From assembly GCF_032884065.1 (NCBI RefSeq), contig NC_088867.1, forward strand, positions 43,104,241 through 43,168,240: 64,000 nt of DNA, written 5' to 3'. Shown piece by piece: positions 11,330 to 22,896 of this stretch. A model generated the notes under the pieces. The model did no database searches. It was given only the letters and a program-made list of their open reading frames with translations, and was not told where the DNA came from. The translations under genes and the position numbers were made by a program. This stretch comes from Artemia franciscana (lineage: Eukaryota > Arthropoda > Branchiopoda > Anostraca > Artemiidae). Every line of letters begins with the position of its first letter. The first letter of the stretch is position 1.

Positions 11330-13900
11330 ATAAGCTAGGACGATAAAAGTTGGCAGGTGTATCAGGGATCACACCAGATTAAATTAAAAATAATTCACTT
11401 CTCTGATTCCACCATCTGGAGGGGGGAGTGTAGGGACGGTTAATTGGGAAAAAAAATGGGGTATTTTCAACTTACAAATGGGTAATCAGATCTTAAAGAA
11501 AATTGAAAATTAGAAGGTTCTCGCGTCTTAGAGCTCTCATCTTCATTCCCAATCGGATCTGGTGACATTCGGGGTAGTTGGAGGGGAAAACCGGAAATCT
11601 TGGAAAACGCTTAGAGTGGAGAGATCAGGATGAAACTTAGTGGGAAGAATAAGCACAAGCTCTAGATACGTGATTAAAATAACCGGAACGGATCCACTCT
11701 CTTTGGGGGAGTTTGGGGGGTGTATTTTGATTAATTCGGAAAAATTTGAAAAATGAGGTATCTTTAACTTACGAATGGGTGACCGGATCTTAATGAAATT
11801 TAATATTTAAAAGGATTTTGTAACTTGGAGCTCTTATATTAAATCCCGACCGGATCCGGTGACATGCGGGGAGTTGGAGGGGGAAACCGAAAATCTTGGA
11901 AAACACTCAGAGTGGCGAGATCGGGATGAAACTGGTGGGAAGAATAAGCACAAGTCCTAGATATGTGATTGACATAACCAGTCTGTATCCGCTCTCTTTG
12001 GGGGTGTGGTTAGTTCGGAAAAATTGAGATATTTTTAACTCATGAAAGGGTGATCGGATCTTAATTAAATTTGATATTTAGAAGGACCTCATGCCTCAGA
12101 GTTTTTTTTTAAATCTCGACCGGATTCAATGACATTGGGGGGGTATGAGGGGGAAACTGGAAATCTTCGAAAAGGCCTAGAGTGGAGAGATCGGAATGAA
12201 AGTTTGTGAGAAGACCTAGATATGTGATTCTGATAACCAGACCGGATCTTCTCTCTTTGGGGGTGTGGTTAAGTCGGAAAATTAGAAAAATTTGGTATTT
12301 TAATTTACGAACAGGTTGGCATATTTTAATGAAATTTCATATTTACAAGGATCTCATGTCCTAGAGCTCGTATTTTAATTATCGACCAGATCTAGTGAAA
12401 TTTGGAGGGGAAAACGGGAAATCTTGGACAACGCTTAGAGTGGAGAGATCGGGATGAAACTTGGTGGGAGGAATAAGCACTAGTCCTAGATACGTGATTG
12501 ATATAACCGGACCAGATATGCTCTCTATTGGGGGAGTTCGGTAGGGGGGGGGGGGGTTAATTTGGAAAATTAGAAAAAATGAGGTATTTTTAACTCACGA
12601 ACGGGCGATCGGATCTTAATGAAATTTGATATTTAGAAGAAACTCGAGCCTCAGATATCTCTTTGAAATTTTGAACGGATCCGGTGAGATTGGTGGGAGT
12701 CGGAGGGGGAAACCGAAAATTTTGGAAAACACTTAGAGTGTAGAGATCAGGATGAAACTTAGTGGGAAGAATAAACACTAGTCCTAGATGCGTGATTGAC
12801 ATAATCGGAATGGAACTGCTATGTTCGAGGGTTTTTTTTGGGGGGGGGGGGGTATAATTTAGTAATTTGGAAAAACTAGAAAAAAATTAGGTATTTTTAA
12901 GTTACAATCGGGTTATCGGATCTTAATGAAATTTGATATTTAGAAGGACTTCGTTTCTCAAATTTTTATTTCAAATCTCGACCGGATCGGTTGACATTGG
13001 GGGGAGTTGGAGGGGGAAACCGGAAAGTTTGGAAAACGCTTAGAGTGGAAAGATTAGGATGAAACTTGGTGAGAAGAATAAACCCAAGTCCTAGATACAT
13101 TATTGAGATTATTGGATCCGATCTGCTCTCTTTGTGCTTCTGGACTTGCTAGGTCGATGAAATTGGTAGGCGAGGTAGGCGAAATTGGTAGCATCTTAGA
13201 GTGGAGAGATTGGGATGAAACTTGATGGGAAAAATAAGCACAAGATCTAGATAATTGATTGACATGAACGGACCATATCCACTCTCTTTGGGGGAGGGGG
13301 GATTTCCAGTACTTTGGCGAGTTCGGTGCTTCTGGACCTCCCAGGGCGATGCAAATTGGTAGGCTTGTCAGGGACCTGCAAAAATTGACTTGATAACTGT
13401 TGTTTCCCCGATTCGACCATGTTGGGGGCGGGTAGGAGAAAAATTGAAGTATGGTTATCTAACGAATGGGTGATCGGATCTTAATTAAACTTGATTTGTA
13501 GAAAGATCTCATGTCTCAGATGCTCCATTTCCAATTCGGATTGGATCTGAGGACAGAGGGAGGTGTACGGGAGGAAATGGAAATCTTGGAAAACGCTTAG
13601 AGTGGAAAGATCGGGATGAAACTTGATTGGAAAAATAATCATAACTTCTAGATATGGGATTGACATAACCGGACCAGATCTATACTCTTTGGGGGAGTTC
13701 GGGGAATTTCTAGTGCTTTGGTGAATCTGAGAATAAGCAAAAGTTATAGATATGTGATTGACATATTCGGACCGGATCCGATCTCTCTGGGAGAGTTGGA
13801 GGGATTTCTAGTGCTTTGGTGAGTTCAGTGTTTCATTACGTGCTAGGAGAATGAAATCGATAACTCTAGTACCGAGTCTAATGTTAGGTTCTGACTTTGT
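11330..13900 (+). repeat. Tandem array of repeat family C (copy 1)
   Basis: At least six units of about 258-303 bp follow head to tail. Landmarks recur: GGTATTTTTAACTTACGAA, GGGTGATCGGATCTTAATG, AAATTTGATATTTAGAAGGA, GACCGGATCCGGTGACATT, GGGAAACCGGAAATCTTGG, AAAACGCTTAGAGTGGAGAG, ATCGGGATGAAACTTGGTGG, GAATAAGCACAAGTCCTAGA and GGATCCGCTCTCTTTGGGGG. The GATGAAACT landmark falls at about 11627, 11926, 12196, 12450, 12750 and 13053, then at shortened spacing. The array starts with a leader (CTGTCCGTCGATCTGTCTGT at about 11278) and ends with a variant unit. There is no coding potential. It sits inside the large inverted repeat. Confidence 0.88.
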
Positions 13901-16185
13901 CACATGTGCCATCTGAGCTCTTGGCTCTTACTGTGTTTAGTTATTGAATAAGTTTTATATGAAAAGACTAGGTCAAGTTTGCTGGTTCTTATCACAGATA
14001 GCTTCATAAGGATCGCCTTGTAGCTTAAGGGTTAGCTAAAAAAAAAAAAAAAAAATGAGGATTCATTAAATTGGAAATTTGATGAAGTGGGAGTGATAAC
14101 TTTTTATTAATGAAGTATTTTATTAACTATTAAATTTGAAAAACTTCTGATTTTTAGAGGAGGAAATCACTCAGAAGACCATAAGGGTAATCATAAAGAA
14201 TTTAAATCCAGCAGATTTGATCTATTCTTATTGATAAATTTCTTCCTAATCCTTTATATGTCTTTCATTTTTTCGGTTGGAATATTTATCCCACAGCAAC
14301 GAAAGTTTCAGTTCCTTTCTTTTTAATTTTTTAGGAGAGCAATTTGTAATATACCTCTATCCATAGTTCAAGAAGTCCAATATTGGATTTTTCCCCAAAA
14401 TCCTAGAAAGAGTTTTTGTACTTTCATAAGTTAAAAAATTTTCATCTTATGGAAATTTAAACATTGAATTCCAGAACAAAACACTAATTTGCAGATTTAA
14501 AATGCTTGATTGAGTAATTGTTATGTACTTTAAAGCCCTTTCTGCCTTGCAGAATCGTTTAACAGTAGTTTATGCACTTCCAAAATATGATGAATTCAAG
14601 TTTTCCTTTTTGATTTCTGTATGATAATTAACAATTCCTATAGTAGGGGTACAATACCTATAGGGGTACAATAAAACAAAATATTGGAAATTTACCTGAT
14701 CTAGGCCCATTACTGTATATGTTCAATATTGAAATTGGTCGAATAGCTTCAGTGGGGGAAAACATGAAATATAAGTCGTTTTTTTCCTATAAACTGTCGA
14801 CAAAGTAATATTACTTAAAGAGACAAATTGCCTACTATCGTCAAACATGCTATCAAGGTAAACACATTTACCCTTTTTGTTCATTTTTTTTTTTATTGAC
14901 AAGTTGACAGCTTAAATCCTGCTTACTATTGAAAAAAATAACAATAATATACTCTTTTATCCTCGAAGCTTTCGTACATTCACGTACTGTTAGCTGCAAA
15001 GTCGGTTATTTTAAAATTATCTCCAGTACAAATTTGTCACGACAAGATTTGCCTCTAACAGCCGTGATCCTCATACTTCGCTTACCTCATGAATTTCAAA
15101 CCAGTGAAAAATGGAATTATGTTCAATTTAATGCTGAAAATTTACGGTAAGGGGAGGGGAGTGTCAGCACGGCATAAGTTGAACAGCTTAAGAATCTTAA
15201 ATGTTGTTTCAAGACCTCTGGTAGGGTGTCCAAAGTACTTATTGACAGGTTCTCTTTTCTAACGCACGTAGTGAGAGTCAATTCAAGTTTTGTTGCACTT
15301 TCATTTTGATCTTTGACGTATAACTAGTGTTTTGCCTAAATTTTCTAATTCCTAACACAGCTCTATCTTGACAGGTCTTCAGAACTTTCTACATTAGCAT
15401 GTTCTCATCATTCTCATCTTGGTTGGAAAGGGCTGGAATCATACCTCGTCATTTCTTAACAAAATGAGAAAAATTTTAAAGATAACAGGCGATTCGAGAA
15501 CTTCTGTGGAATCATACCTTTGAAAAATAGGCCTTTAATCAAATAAACGGTATCTGGAGCAGATTTGGCAAAGTTGGTTTGTTCATAAAAGAGGCAGCTC
15601 CATATAGCTGGTCAGGTACATGTAATATATTTTTAAACCAGTCACTCTGTGTAGGATGTCTAATCAAAGAAACCGTGGAGGGATCATTAAGTTGGAAATA
15701 AGAAATTTAAAAATTTGGAAGTGATGGGAGGCCGAACACCCCTTTTTTTGCTACCTTACCCGTTTTTAACCCTTGAAGACATTTTTGAACCGTTTAATTT
15801 TATCTATGTTACTGAACAAAGTATTTACAGTATACATTACAAAATAATGCTCTTTTGGGCTTGTCAAGAGCATGACGGAAGGCTGTCCAAAGTCTAGTAA
15901 ACGTGAAAAAAAAAATATACCCTCATTCAAATTTCATTATACTCTCATTCAAAACTTGATTCAATCTAAATATCAATATTCAACCCATCAACTAACAGTA
16001 GTCCCTCAATTACATAAAAAAATAAAAATAAACCACATAATACCAATCCATCATCATTCTCCATCTCCAAGAAAAATCTATATAGCTTAGTATGTGTTTA
16101 TAATTTTTCCTTTTTTACATTTTAAACACTATAATTATCTAAAGGCTTTTCTTTTTAGCTGCCTCGAAAAATTAAAAAATGCCTC
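13901..16185. other. Spacer between the family C array and the right inverted arm
   Basis: AT-rich, with an A run at about 14039-14055. A 73-codon frame at 14929-15150 is preceded by TTGACAG and ends beside a good donor-like ACG/GTAAGG. It is unrecognised, and I do not call it an exon. Frames at 15715-16090 are unrecognised. Confidence 0.3.
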
Positions 16186-16189
16186 ATAA

Positions 16190-17588
16190 TTGGAAGAATA
16201 TTTTTGTTGTAATTTTGTTGAAAAATATATTTTCTTTGAATAATTGAACAAAAAAGTAAAATTTCCCGCTGCAAGATTTTTAAAAGGTCATTCTGCATCT
16301 ACCCCTAGACTCCCAAGAATTTATATTACTGTCTAAAACAAAACAAAAATGGCAAGTTTCTGGGAAATATTTTGAACCTCCAGAATAATCTCAGGCTAGA
16401 CTCCCTTGATAGAAATGTTTCTTGTGTTTGAGTTTTACAATCAAAATGAGTAGGCAAGTTAGCTAGTAATGGAAGATTCCGATAAAATACACCTCATGTA
16501 GTACTTCTGGAATCCTAAGAAATTCCTCGAACCTCCTTAATTGAAATAAATTTTCATTATTTTCTCCCCTTCTATCTTCAAATTCATTTAAACCCTCCCG
16601 CCTTGTCCTTACTGGTTCATTACTATTCTAATAATTCAGCCAACTTAAAAGCTCAATGGCAGGAATATAAGCAGGGGAGACTTACCTCTCCATAAATCCT
16701 GGAATTGTTTAATGGAGGCACTTCTGATTGAAATTACTAAATAAATCTCGAAATGCATCCCTATTTGAAATAAAATCATGTGTACGTCCCAGGTTAGTGA
16801 GATTAACCTTCCTAAATTGAAAACCTATAGAAAAATCTAAAATAAAAATCTTTTAAATAACACAAACAGGAGTTTTCCCTTCTACCAATTTTTTTTTGTT
16901 TTCAGGCTCTCCAGTCGCTAAATAAATCCCTTAAGCAAGCCCAAGGAATACTATAATTTGAAAACGTAACACAAACAAATGAGCAGTATAAGTAATATTC
17001 TAAAGGGAGTGACAATGACACCTCATTACGGGAGGCAGGGGAAAGAATATAAAAAATCATTTTAGCTGACCTATCGTCTTTTTTTCCTAGATGTAACCTT
17101 TACATTTTTCTTAAAATATTGTAATATAATTTATATTTTTCTTCTTAAACAGGGGCATTTCTTAGGCTAAAAGAAAAAAAAGTTTCTAATCTGGATCATT
17201 TTTACCAACTGGAATAGAGTACTGTGTCAATTTTCAGAAAAATACTCTTTTAACAAGGCATTTATATATTGAATCCTGAATGTTATCTTTAAAATTGGCC
17301 AAATAAATTTGATCATAAATTTGTGCATTAGAGTAATATTTCAAGTTTTCCTGTCAAATAGCTACTAATATTCGAACCTTACTTTACGCTAAATAGAGGA
17401 ATTATATACAGTAAGGGAATTATATCAAACTGGATTCTTTTTTAAGGGGATTGTAAAACCTTGCATCGTAAAACAGAAAATGCTTCTTTTGCACTCACTG
17501 GAACTGAGTGCAAAAGAACCATTTGGTTAAAAATTTAAACCAATAGTTTAAACATTGAAAAATTCGATGTTTACTTTGACAATAAAGT
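16190..17588 (-). repeat. Right arm of the large inverted repeat
   Basis: This is the reverse complement of 9750-11150, as described for the left arm. The arms lie about 5 kb apart (inner edges), so the whole structure spans 9750-17588, about 7.8 kb. The right arm ends 9 bp before the hammerhead-like core at 17598. The left arm has no such motif on its outer side. Confidence 0.88.
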
Positions 17589-17596
17589 TTTTCTCT

Positions 17597-17634
17597 GCTG
17601 AAGACGGCCCTTAGATATAGGGCCGAAATATTCA
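17597..17634 (+). ncRNA. Hammerhead-ribozyme-like motif (copy 1)
   Basis: The order CTGAAGA (17598-17604), one C, a 6-bp stem GGCCCT/AGGGCC with a 7-base loop (TAGATAT), then GAAA (17625-17628) and TATTC reproduces the conserved hammerhead layout: CUGANGA, stem II, GAAA, short stem III, UH. Hammerheads of this minimal type are known from Penelope-like retroelements and retrozymes. Two features count against an active ribozyme. There is one unpaired C between the core and stem II, and only about 2 bp of stem I can be drawn. The stem and core are identical to the copy at 50061, while the loop differs. It may be an active, decayed or merely related RNA hairpin. Confidence 0.5.
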
Positions 17635-17694
17635 AATAGGTTTTGTTGGTTCACTGTCTTGGGAAAAAAGTCCTCATTATTCTTTCTTTTTTTT

Positions 17695-18436
17695 TGTTGT
17701 AAAAAATGAGGTATTTTAACTCACGAACGGGTGATCGGATCTCAATGAAATTTGATATTTAGAAGGATATCGTGTCTCAAAGCTCTTATTTTAAATCCTG
17801 ACCGGATCTGGTGACATTGGGGGAAGTTTGAGGTGGGGGAACTTAAAATCATGGAAAACGCTTAGATTGGAGGGATAGGGATGAAACTTGGTGGGAAAAA
17901 TAAGCAGAAGCCTTACATACGTTATTTAAATAATTGGAACGGATCCGCTCTACTGGGGGGGGGGGTTAATCCTCAAAAATAGAAAAAATGACGTATTTTT
18001 AACTTACGAAGGAGTGATCGGATCTTCATGAAACTTCATATTTAGAAGGACCTCGTAACTCAGATCTCTTATTTTAAATCTCAACCGGATCAAGCGTAAT
18101 TGGAGGGGGGCAGTTGGGGGGACTGGAAATCTTAGAAAATACTGAAAGCGGTGAGATCAGGATGAAACTGGATGGGAAGAATAGAAACCTGTCTAAGATA
18201 CGTGACTGACATAACCGGACCGGATCCGCTCTCTTTGGTGGAATTGGGGGGGGGGTAATTTTGAAAATTGAGGTATTTGTAACTTACGAAAGGGTGACCA
18301 GATCTTAATGAAATTTGATATCTAGAAGGATCTTGTGCTTTAAAGTTCTAATTTTAAATTCCGACCAGATCCTGTCACATTGAGGGGAGTTGGAGGGGAA
18401 ACCGGAATTCTTGGATAACGTGAAAATTGGGGTATT
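17695..18436 (+). repeat. Tandem array of repeat family C (copy 2, first part)
   Basis: Two to three family C units in the same orientation as those at 11330-13900 begin at GAGGTATTTTAACTCACGAA. They end in ATTGGGGTATTTTTATC, where the array is interrupted. Confidence 0.85.
18156..18436 (+). repeat. 280-bp direct repeat, left copy
   Basis: From AGGATGAAACTGGATGGG to GGGGTATTTTTATC, the segment recurs at 19066-19346 with roughly a dozen differences by eye (about 95% identity). These two copies are far more alike than other C units are to each other. Confidence 0.82.
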
Positions 18437-19065
18437 TTTATCTTTTTATCTCTTCTTGGTATAGCCTTGGAAGTGTTTGTTTGTACGGGTTGATTCTTAC
18501 TAAATAACATGTGCGAATTGAAAAACAGGGGTTTGTATAGAAGGACAGGAGGATTTTGGAGAGAGTTAGTTGGTGTTGGTACTTTGGCGAGTGTGGGTAG
18601 CTTTGCTTAGATGTGAGTAGAATAATTTGTTCCTTCTCAATCTCACAATGTTAATTTACTACTTTCCACAGCATGACATGAGTCTCGCTGATATAATTTA
18701 AATACCTTGGAACATTTTGTTCGCTCACATATTAGTTAGTAGTTGGTTTATTTAAATATCTTAAACTTCTTATTTCAGTACGAAGACTAAGCAAGATTGT
18801 ACTTATATTACAAGTTATAAAACTTTTTGATTCTCTTGATTATCTTTTTAAAACGAGACTATTAAAAACCAAAAACCAAACTTCTTTTAAAAATAAAACC
18901 TTTGCTCTTTTTTTTAACTCTTGTGTTGTGTTAACTTTATCTCACGTATTAGGTACGGGTTATTTGTATCATTTCTTATATATTTATTAACCGGCAGAGT
19001 TTGATACCTCTACGCTACTCGAACTATTGCTAATTCTCCAGACTCTGTTTAAACCGGTTACACAG
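18437..19065. other. Unique spacer between two 280-bp direct repeats
   Basis: About 629 bp of non-family-C sequence without a reading frame. It ends in an imperfect inverted motif (AACCGGCAGAGT.. / ..ACTCTGTTTAAACCGGTT). It could be an insertion with flanking duplication, or the product of unequal exchange. Confidence 0.5.
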
Positions 19066-19855
19066 GATGAAACTGGATGGGAAGAATAAAAACCTGTCTA
19101 AGATACGTGACTGACATAACCAGACCGGATCTGCTCTCTTTGGTGGAATTGGAGGGGGGGGGGTAATTTTGAAAATTGAGGTATTTGTAACTTACGAAAG
19201 GGTGACCAGATCTTAATGAAATTTGATATTTAGAAGGATCTTGTGCTTTAAAGCTCTTATTTTAAATTCCGACCAGATCCTGTGACGTTGGGGGGAGTTG
19301 GAGGGGAAAACCGGAATTCTTGGAAAACGTGAAAATTGGGGTATTTTTATCTTACGAATAGATGATCGGGTCTTAATGAAATTTGATTTTTAGAAAGAAT
19401 TCATGTCTCAGAGCTCTTATTTCAAATCCCGACCAGATCGTTTGACATTGGGGAGAGTTGGAGGGGGAAATCATGGAAAAAAACTTGGAGTGTAGGAATT
19501 GGGATGAAGCTTGGTGGATAGAATAAACAAATGTCCGTGATACGTGATTGACAGAATTGTACTGGATTCGCTCTGTTTGGGGGAGTTGAGGGGAGGGGTT
19601 CAGTGATTTGGCGAGTTTGGTGCTTCTGGACGTGCTAGGACGATGAAAATTGATAGGTGTGTCAAAGAGCTGCACAATTTGACTTGATAAAGTCGTTTTC
19701 CCAGATTCGACCATTTGGGGGGCTAAAGGGAGAGGAAAAATTAGAAAAAAATTAGGTATTTATAACTTACGAGTGGGTGATCAGATCTTAATGAATTTTG
19801 ATATTTAGAAGGATATCGTGACTCGGAGCTCTTTTTTTAAATCCTGACCGGCATT
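19066..19855 (+). repeat. Family C array (copy 2, second part) with right 280-bp direct repeat
   Basis: This begins with the second copy of the 280-bp repeat and runs on into two more C units (GATCGGGTCTTAATGAAATT; ATTTTTAGAAAGAATTCATG). It ends near GACCGGCATTAAG at about 19858. The minus-strand frame of 113 codons over 19373-19714 is repeat translation and not a gene. Confidence 0.82.
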
Positions 19856-19859
19856 AAGC

Positions 19860-20340
19860 CTCTTATTTTCCTTTTTAAATCAATCTATTGATTCATAGAA
19901 TTTTGTTAGAGCTCTTACCATATGATCTCTTGGCTCTTAGCTCTTCTCGCCTCGTCACAAGTGCCATATGAGCTCTTAGCTCTTGTTTCTTTTCTTTTTT
20001 CTTTATTTTTTTTCTTCTACTCCGTTTTGTTCCATGTGAAAAGTACGGTTACTAAATATTTTACTTACTTACTATTTATGATTCAGAGATAGAATTTAAT
20101 TATTGCCATTAAATTTGTAGTTCCAAATTAGAAGTTTCTTAAGTCAGAAGTTTCATTAAGTCTGAGCACCCGGATTTGATCCCCGCTGCAGCAAGGTTGG
20201 GCGACAAGCTTGCTACTTGTCCATGTAGAAAACACTCAGCAACTGAAACTTCGACTCGACACCCTATGTGCCAGCAATGGCTCAGGAGGATCTTTATCCT
20301 CTAAGTCTTGCATAGGTTGGTAAGACATTAATGGAACTTG
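19860..20340. other. Short-repeat region with GAGCTCTTAGCTCTTG motifs
   Basis: Contains CCATATGATCTCTTGGCTCT and CATATGAGCTCTTAGCTCTT, related to a motif at 13905-13930 (CCATCTGAGCTCTTGGCTCT). A SINE-like segment at 20165-20310 has CCGGATTTGATCCCCGCTGC. No gene. Confidence 0.4.
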
Positions 20341-20344
20341 TATA

Positions 20345-20830
20345 ATTAGTACTGCCAACCTTATTGATTATGCTGCTGTAAATCAACAACTGGCAAGATC
20401 AGTACATAAAACAGGGCATTTAGGATTGACTTTATTGATGTTAAAACTACACATCACTGTCTAGTAGAGTCTAGAGTTAAATTAAAGAGTGAGTTTAGGA
20501 AGGATAACTAACTTTTGGGAAGTTCTGACGTAGGTAGAATCCAGGATTACATTTGAGAGGAACTTTTATGTAACATTGGAATATGAAACTGGGGGATTGC
20601 AGTTTGACAATGTAGAAGGTGATAGAAAATTTTAGGATATTGGTTTGCAAAGTAGCAGAAGGTGTCTTAGAGAGGAAAGTTTGAAGCGTAGTTAGAAATA
20701 TTAGCTTTAAGCTTAGTAGAAAAGAGGAGGGGTTTGTACAAGAAATGTTTGAGTGACTGACTATAGGAGAAAAAGAGCAAAGTGAGGAATATATCTGTAT
20801 GAATATATCTTTATTTAATATCAACAAGAG
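20345..20830 (+). pseudogene. LINE family A relic: endonuclease/linker segment
   Basis: In translation, LIDYAAVNQQLARSV is followed, after a frame change, by DFIDV..HHCLVESRVKLK. These are the end of the AP-endonuclease domain of a non-LTR retrotransposon. The downstream DNA (TTTGACAATGTAGAAG, AAAGTAGCAGAAGGTGTCTT) is shared with the relics at 41095 and 53270. Stops and frameshifts are present, and no RT is attached. The 110-codon minus-strand frame here is a shadow. Confidence 0.7.
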
Positions 20831-20884
20831 TTGGAATCCTGCACAGACAATCCCAAGCTTATTACCTCCGACTCTTTATATATT

Positions 20885-21345
20885 CATTCCTACAAATATT
20901 ATGCTACTACGGGGGGCAAGGTACCCCGAAAGGGTTGAGGTAGCCCTTTGCAGAGTCTGTTGTCCATAGATCTGGATCTTACGCCCTGCCGCAGTTGTCC
21001 TCCTATAGAGGATCCTCCCACGATGGTGTCTGCGTCACCATGCAATTTAACCCATTACTGGGGGAAGGTTTTTAACCCATGGGACTTGTGGATACGCCGG
21101 TGGGCCCTGTTGAGTGCACATTTGAGGGGCCTTCTTCCTCCTCCACCTGTATTTATTGCCTCGGGTGAGGATACCTTAGTTTCTGTTATGGACCCCCAGG
21201 GACAAGGTCCTCCCACTGGTCCGTGACTCCTATGGAGTTATGCTACATATCTGTATGGCGTTCCCCTATTGCCACCCGGGGACACGCTGAGTGGCCTGGG
21301 GGAGGCCCCTAAAGAGCAGTAGACTAATAAGGTTTTTTCCCCCGA
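20885..21345 (+). repeat. GC-rich repeat-like island, unclassified
   Basis: A sharply bounded stretch of markedly higher GC content than its surroundings runs from CTACGGGGGGCAAGGTACCC to GAGGCCCCTAAAGAGCAGTAG. It has an open frame of 92 codons (20948-21226) that is proline-rich and ends in MDPQGQGPPTGP. It looks like a fragment of a mobile element, perhaps the 5' region of a LINE, but I could not place it in a family. Confidence 0.45.
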
Positions 21346-21808
21346 TTTTCGATAACTCACAGTTTTTTTAAAGATAAAACCTTTTTTATAAATTTTAGTA
21401 ACAAAAAAAATATTACCTTTGCATAATGAACATTGTAAGCAGAAAACAAACTAAAAACATTTGTCATACTTTACTATAATGATAAAAATTATTATTATTT
21501 TTTTGTATCAATATTTATTGGTATTATTGATTATTGGTAACAATAATAATAATTTATTGGTATCCTCTGTACACAGCAAAAATGGACTAAAGAGAAGTGT
21601 AAGAAAATGACCGCTTTTTAGCCTTAAATAGTAGATAGCTTTTTAGCCTTAATTAATTCAAGTAGGAACTGGGTATGTTTGGAAAATTCAGAAGTACTTG
21701 GTCAACTTTGCCTAAAAGGCCATAATGACGTCACTGCCTAACAGGTCAGTCACCTGTACTTACTTTTCAAATGCTCTTTTCATGGGATTTTAAAATGTAT
21801 GGGGTTTG

Positions 21809-21811
<3 letters not shown>
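21346..21811. other. AT-rich sequence, nothing recognised
   Basis: Contains an AATAAT-rich stretch at 21530-21555 and no supportable gene. Confidence 0.4.

Positions 21812-21863
<52 letters not shown>
21812..21863 (-). repeat. 52-base poly-T tract (minus-strand poly-A)
   Basis: An uninterrupted run of 52 T. Read on the minus strand it is a poly-A that could end a retroposed sequence lying in about 21864-22250. That sequence was not identified. Confidence 0.7.
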
Positions 21864-21865
<2 letters not shown>

Positions 21866-22896
21866 TTATCAAAAGAGGAAACACACTAATGGTCTGACGA
21901 CCAATGCCAAGTTTAGGAAATACTAGGTTTGGAGCTATTGAACCATAACAATGAATCCATAATTGATGTAATTGCATTGTATTTAACTTTGAAATCATTC
22001 TAGTTTTAACGATAAACACGCCTTTCGACAATTTGAAAAAGTTTCAAGGATTCAAAGGCAAGCGCTGAGACTATCTGATCCTTGGTAATCACGGTGTAGG
22101 GTAAAGTATTTGAAGTGGACTATAGCTTCACCACGAGTAATTCGTGGTGTTGAACGAGTAACTCGTTCAACTAGACGTTGAACGTCTGAACATTCATTGA
22201 TTAGAAAAAAAAAGACAAAAAAAAATCGAAGGGCTGACAGGTTAGACAAAAAAATATTAACCCTGATATCATTAATAACTAATAATGAAGGAAAAAAGCT
22301 TTTGAACTATTTTATACTCGCTAACCTAGATACGCCAAGGGGAGGATCTTACTCAGACGTGTCATCACAGGACTCCTAAGAGAAAATGTCGTGGAAGATA
22401 AGTTAAAAGGGCAGCAATGTGAACTATTCAGGCCCATTACTTTGGGACAGACAAATCTACCCCAATTAGAAATTTCCCTCCGTAGAAAATTCACTCGTAC
22501 TTGCAACTCACCTGAAATTTTGACTATCTTTCCATATGGTATTTAAACTCATACTAAACTTTTACCACAGATTATTGATAATTCCACAGATTTCTCACTT
22601 CAATATTTTTGTGAACCTCAAAAATTATCTGATCAAATGATTTGACCTCCTTAAAGTTGACGATATATAATGAATTTTAACGTGAAAAGTGTTATCCAAT
22701 CCGGTGAAAGCAGGGGGGAATATTATTTAATCCAATGACATTGCGCGGGCGACTTAGTTTTGTTAGATAGCCAATGTAATTGAGGAACATACCGGTCCAT
22801 GTATGTTTCTAGGAGTAAAGTATTGGGTGAAACCTAATAGATAATTTGCGTCATTGTAATCTTGAACGACTTTTTAACTTCTGTTTTTTTTTTCAG
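21864..22896. other. Intron upstream of the first visible ANAPC1 exon
   Basis: No exon was recognised. The sequence may include a retroposed copy on the minus strand, as suggested by the poly-A at its left edge. A polypyrimidine tract (CTGTTTTTTTTTTCAG) immediately precedes the exon at 22897. Confidence 0.4.

Noticed and set aside
11330..13900. CRISPR-like array
   Set aside because: Units are 258-303 bp and diverged along their whole length, with no short repeat plus unique spacer pattern, in a eukaryotic genome.
14929..15150. Possible exon of 73 codons with an ACG/GTAAGG donor
   Set aside because: No family similarity and no phase partner; it lies inside the inverted-repeat structure. A chance frame is more likely.
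21780..22031. Minus-strand frame with a long lysine run
   Set aside because: The lysines come from the 52-base poly-A; it is the tail of a possible retroposed sequence and not a protein.
22197..22379. Lysine-rich start of a 60-codon frame
   Set aside because: The A-rich DNA explains it; no splice sites or similarity.
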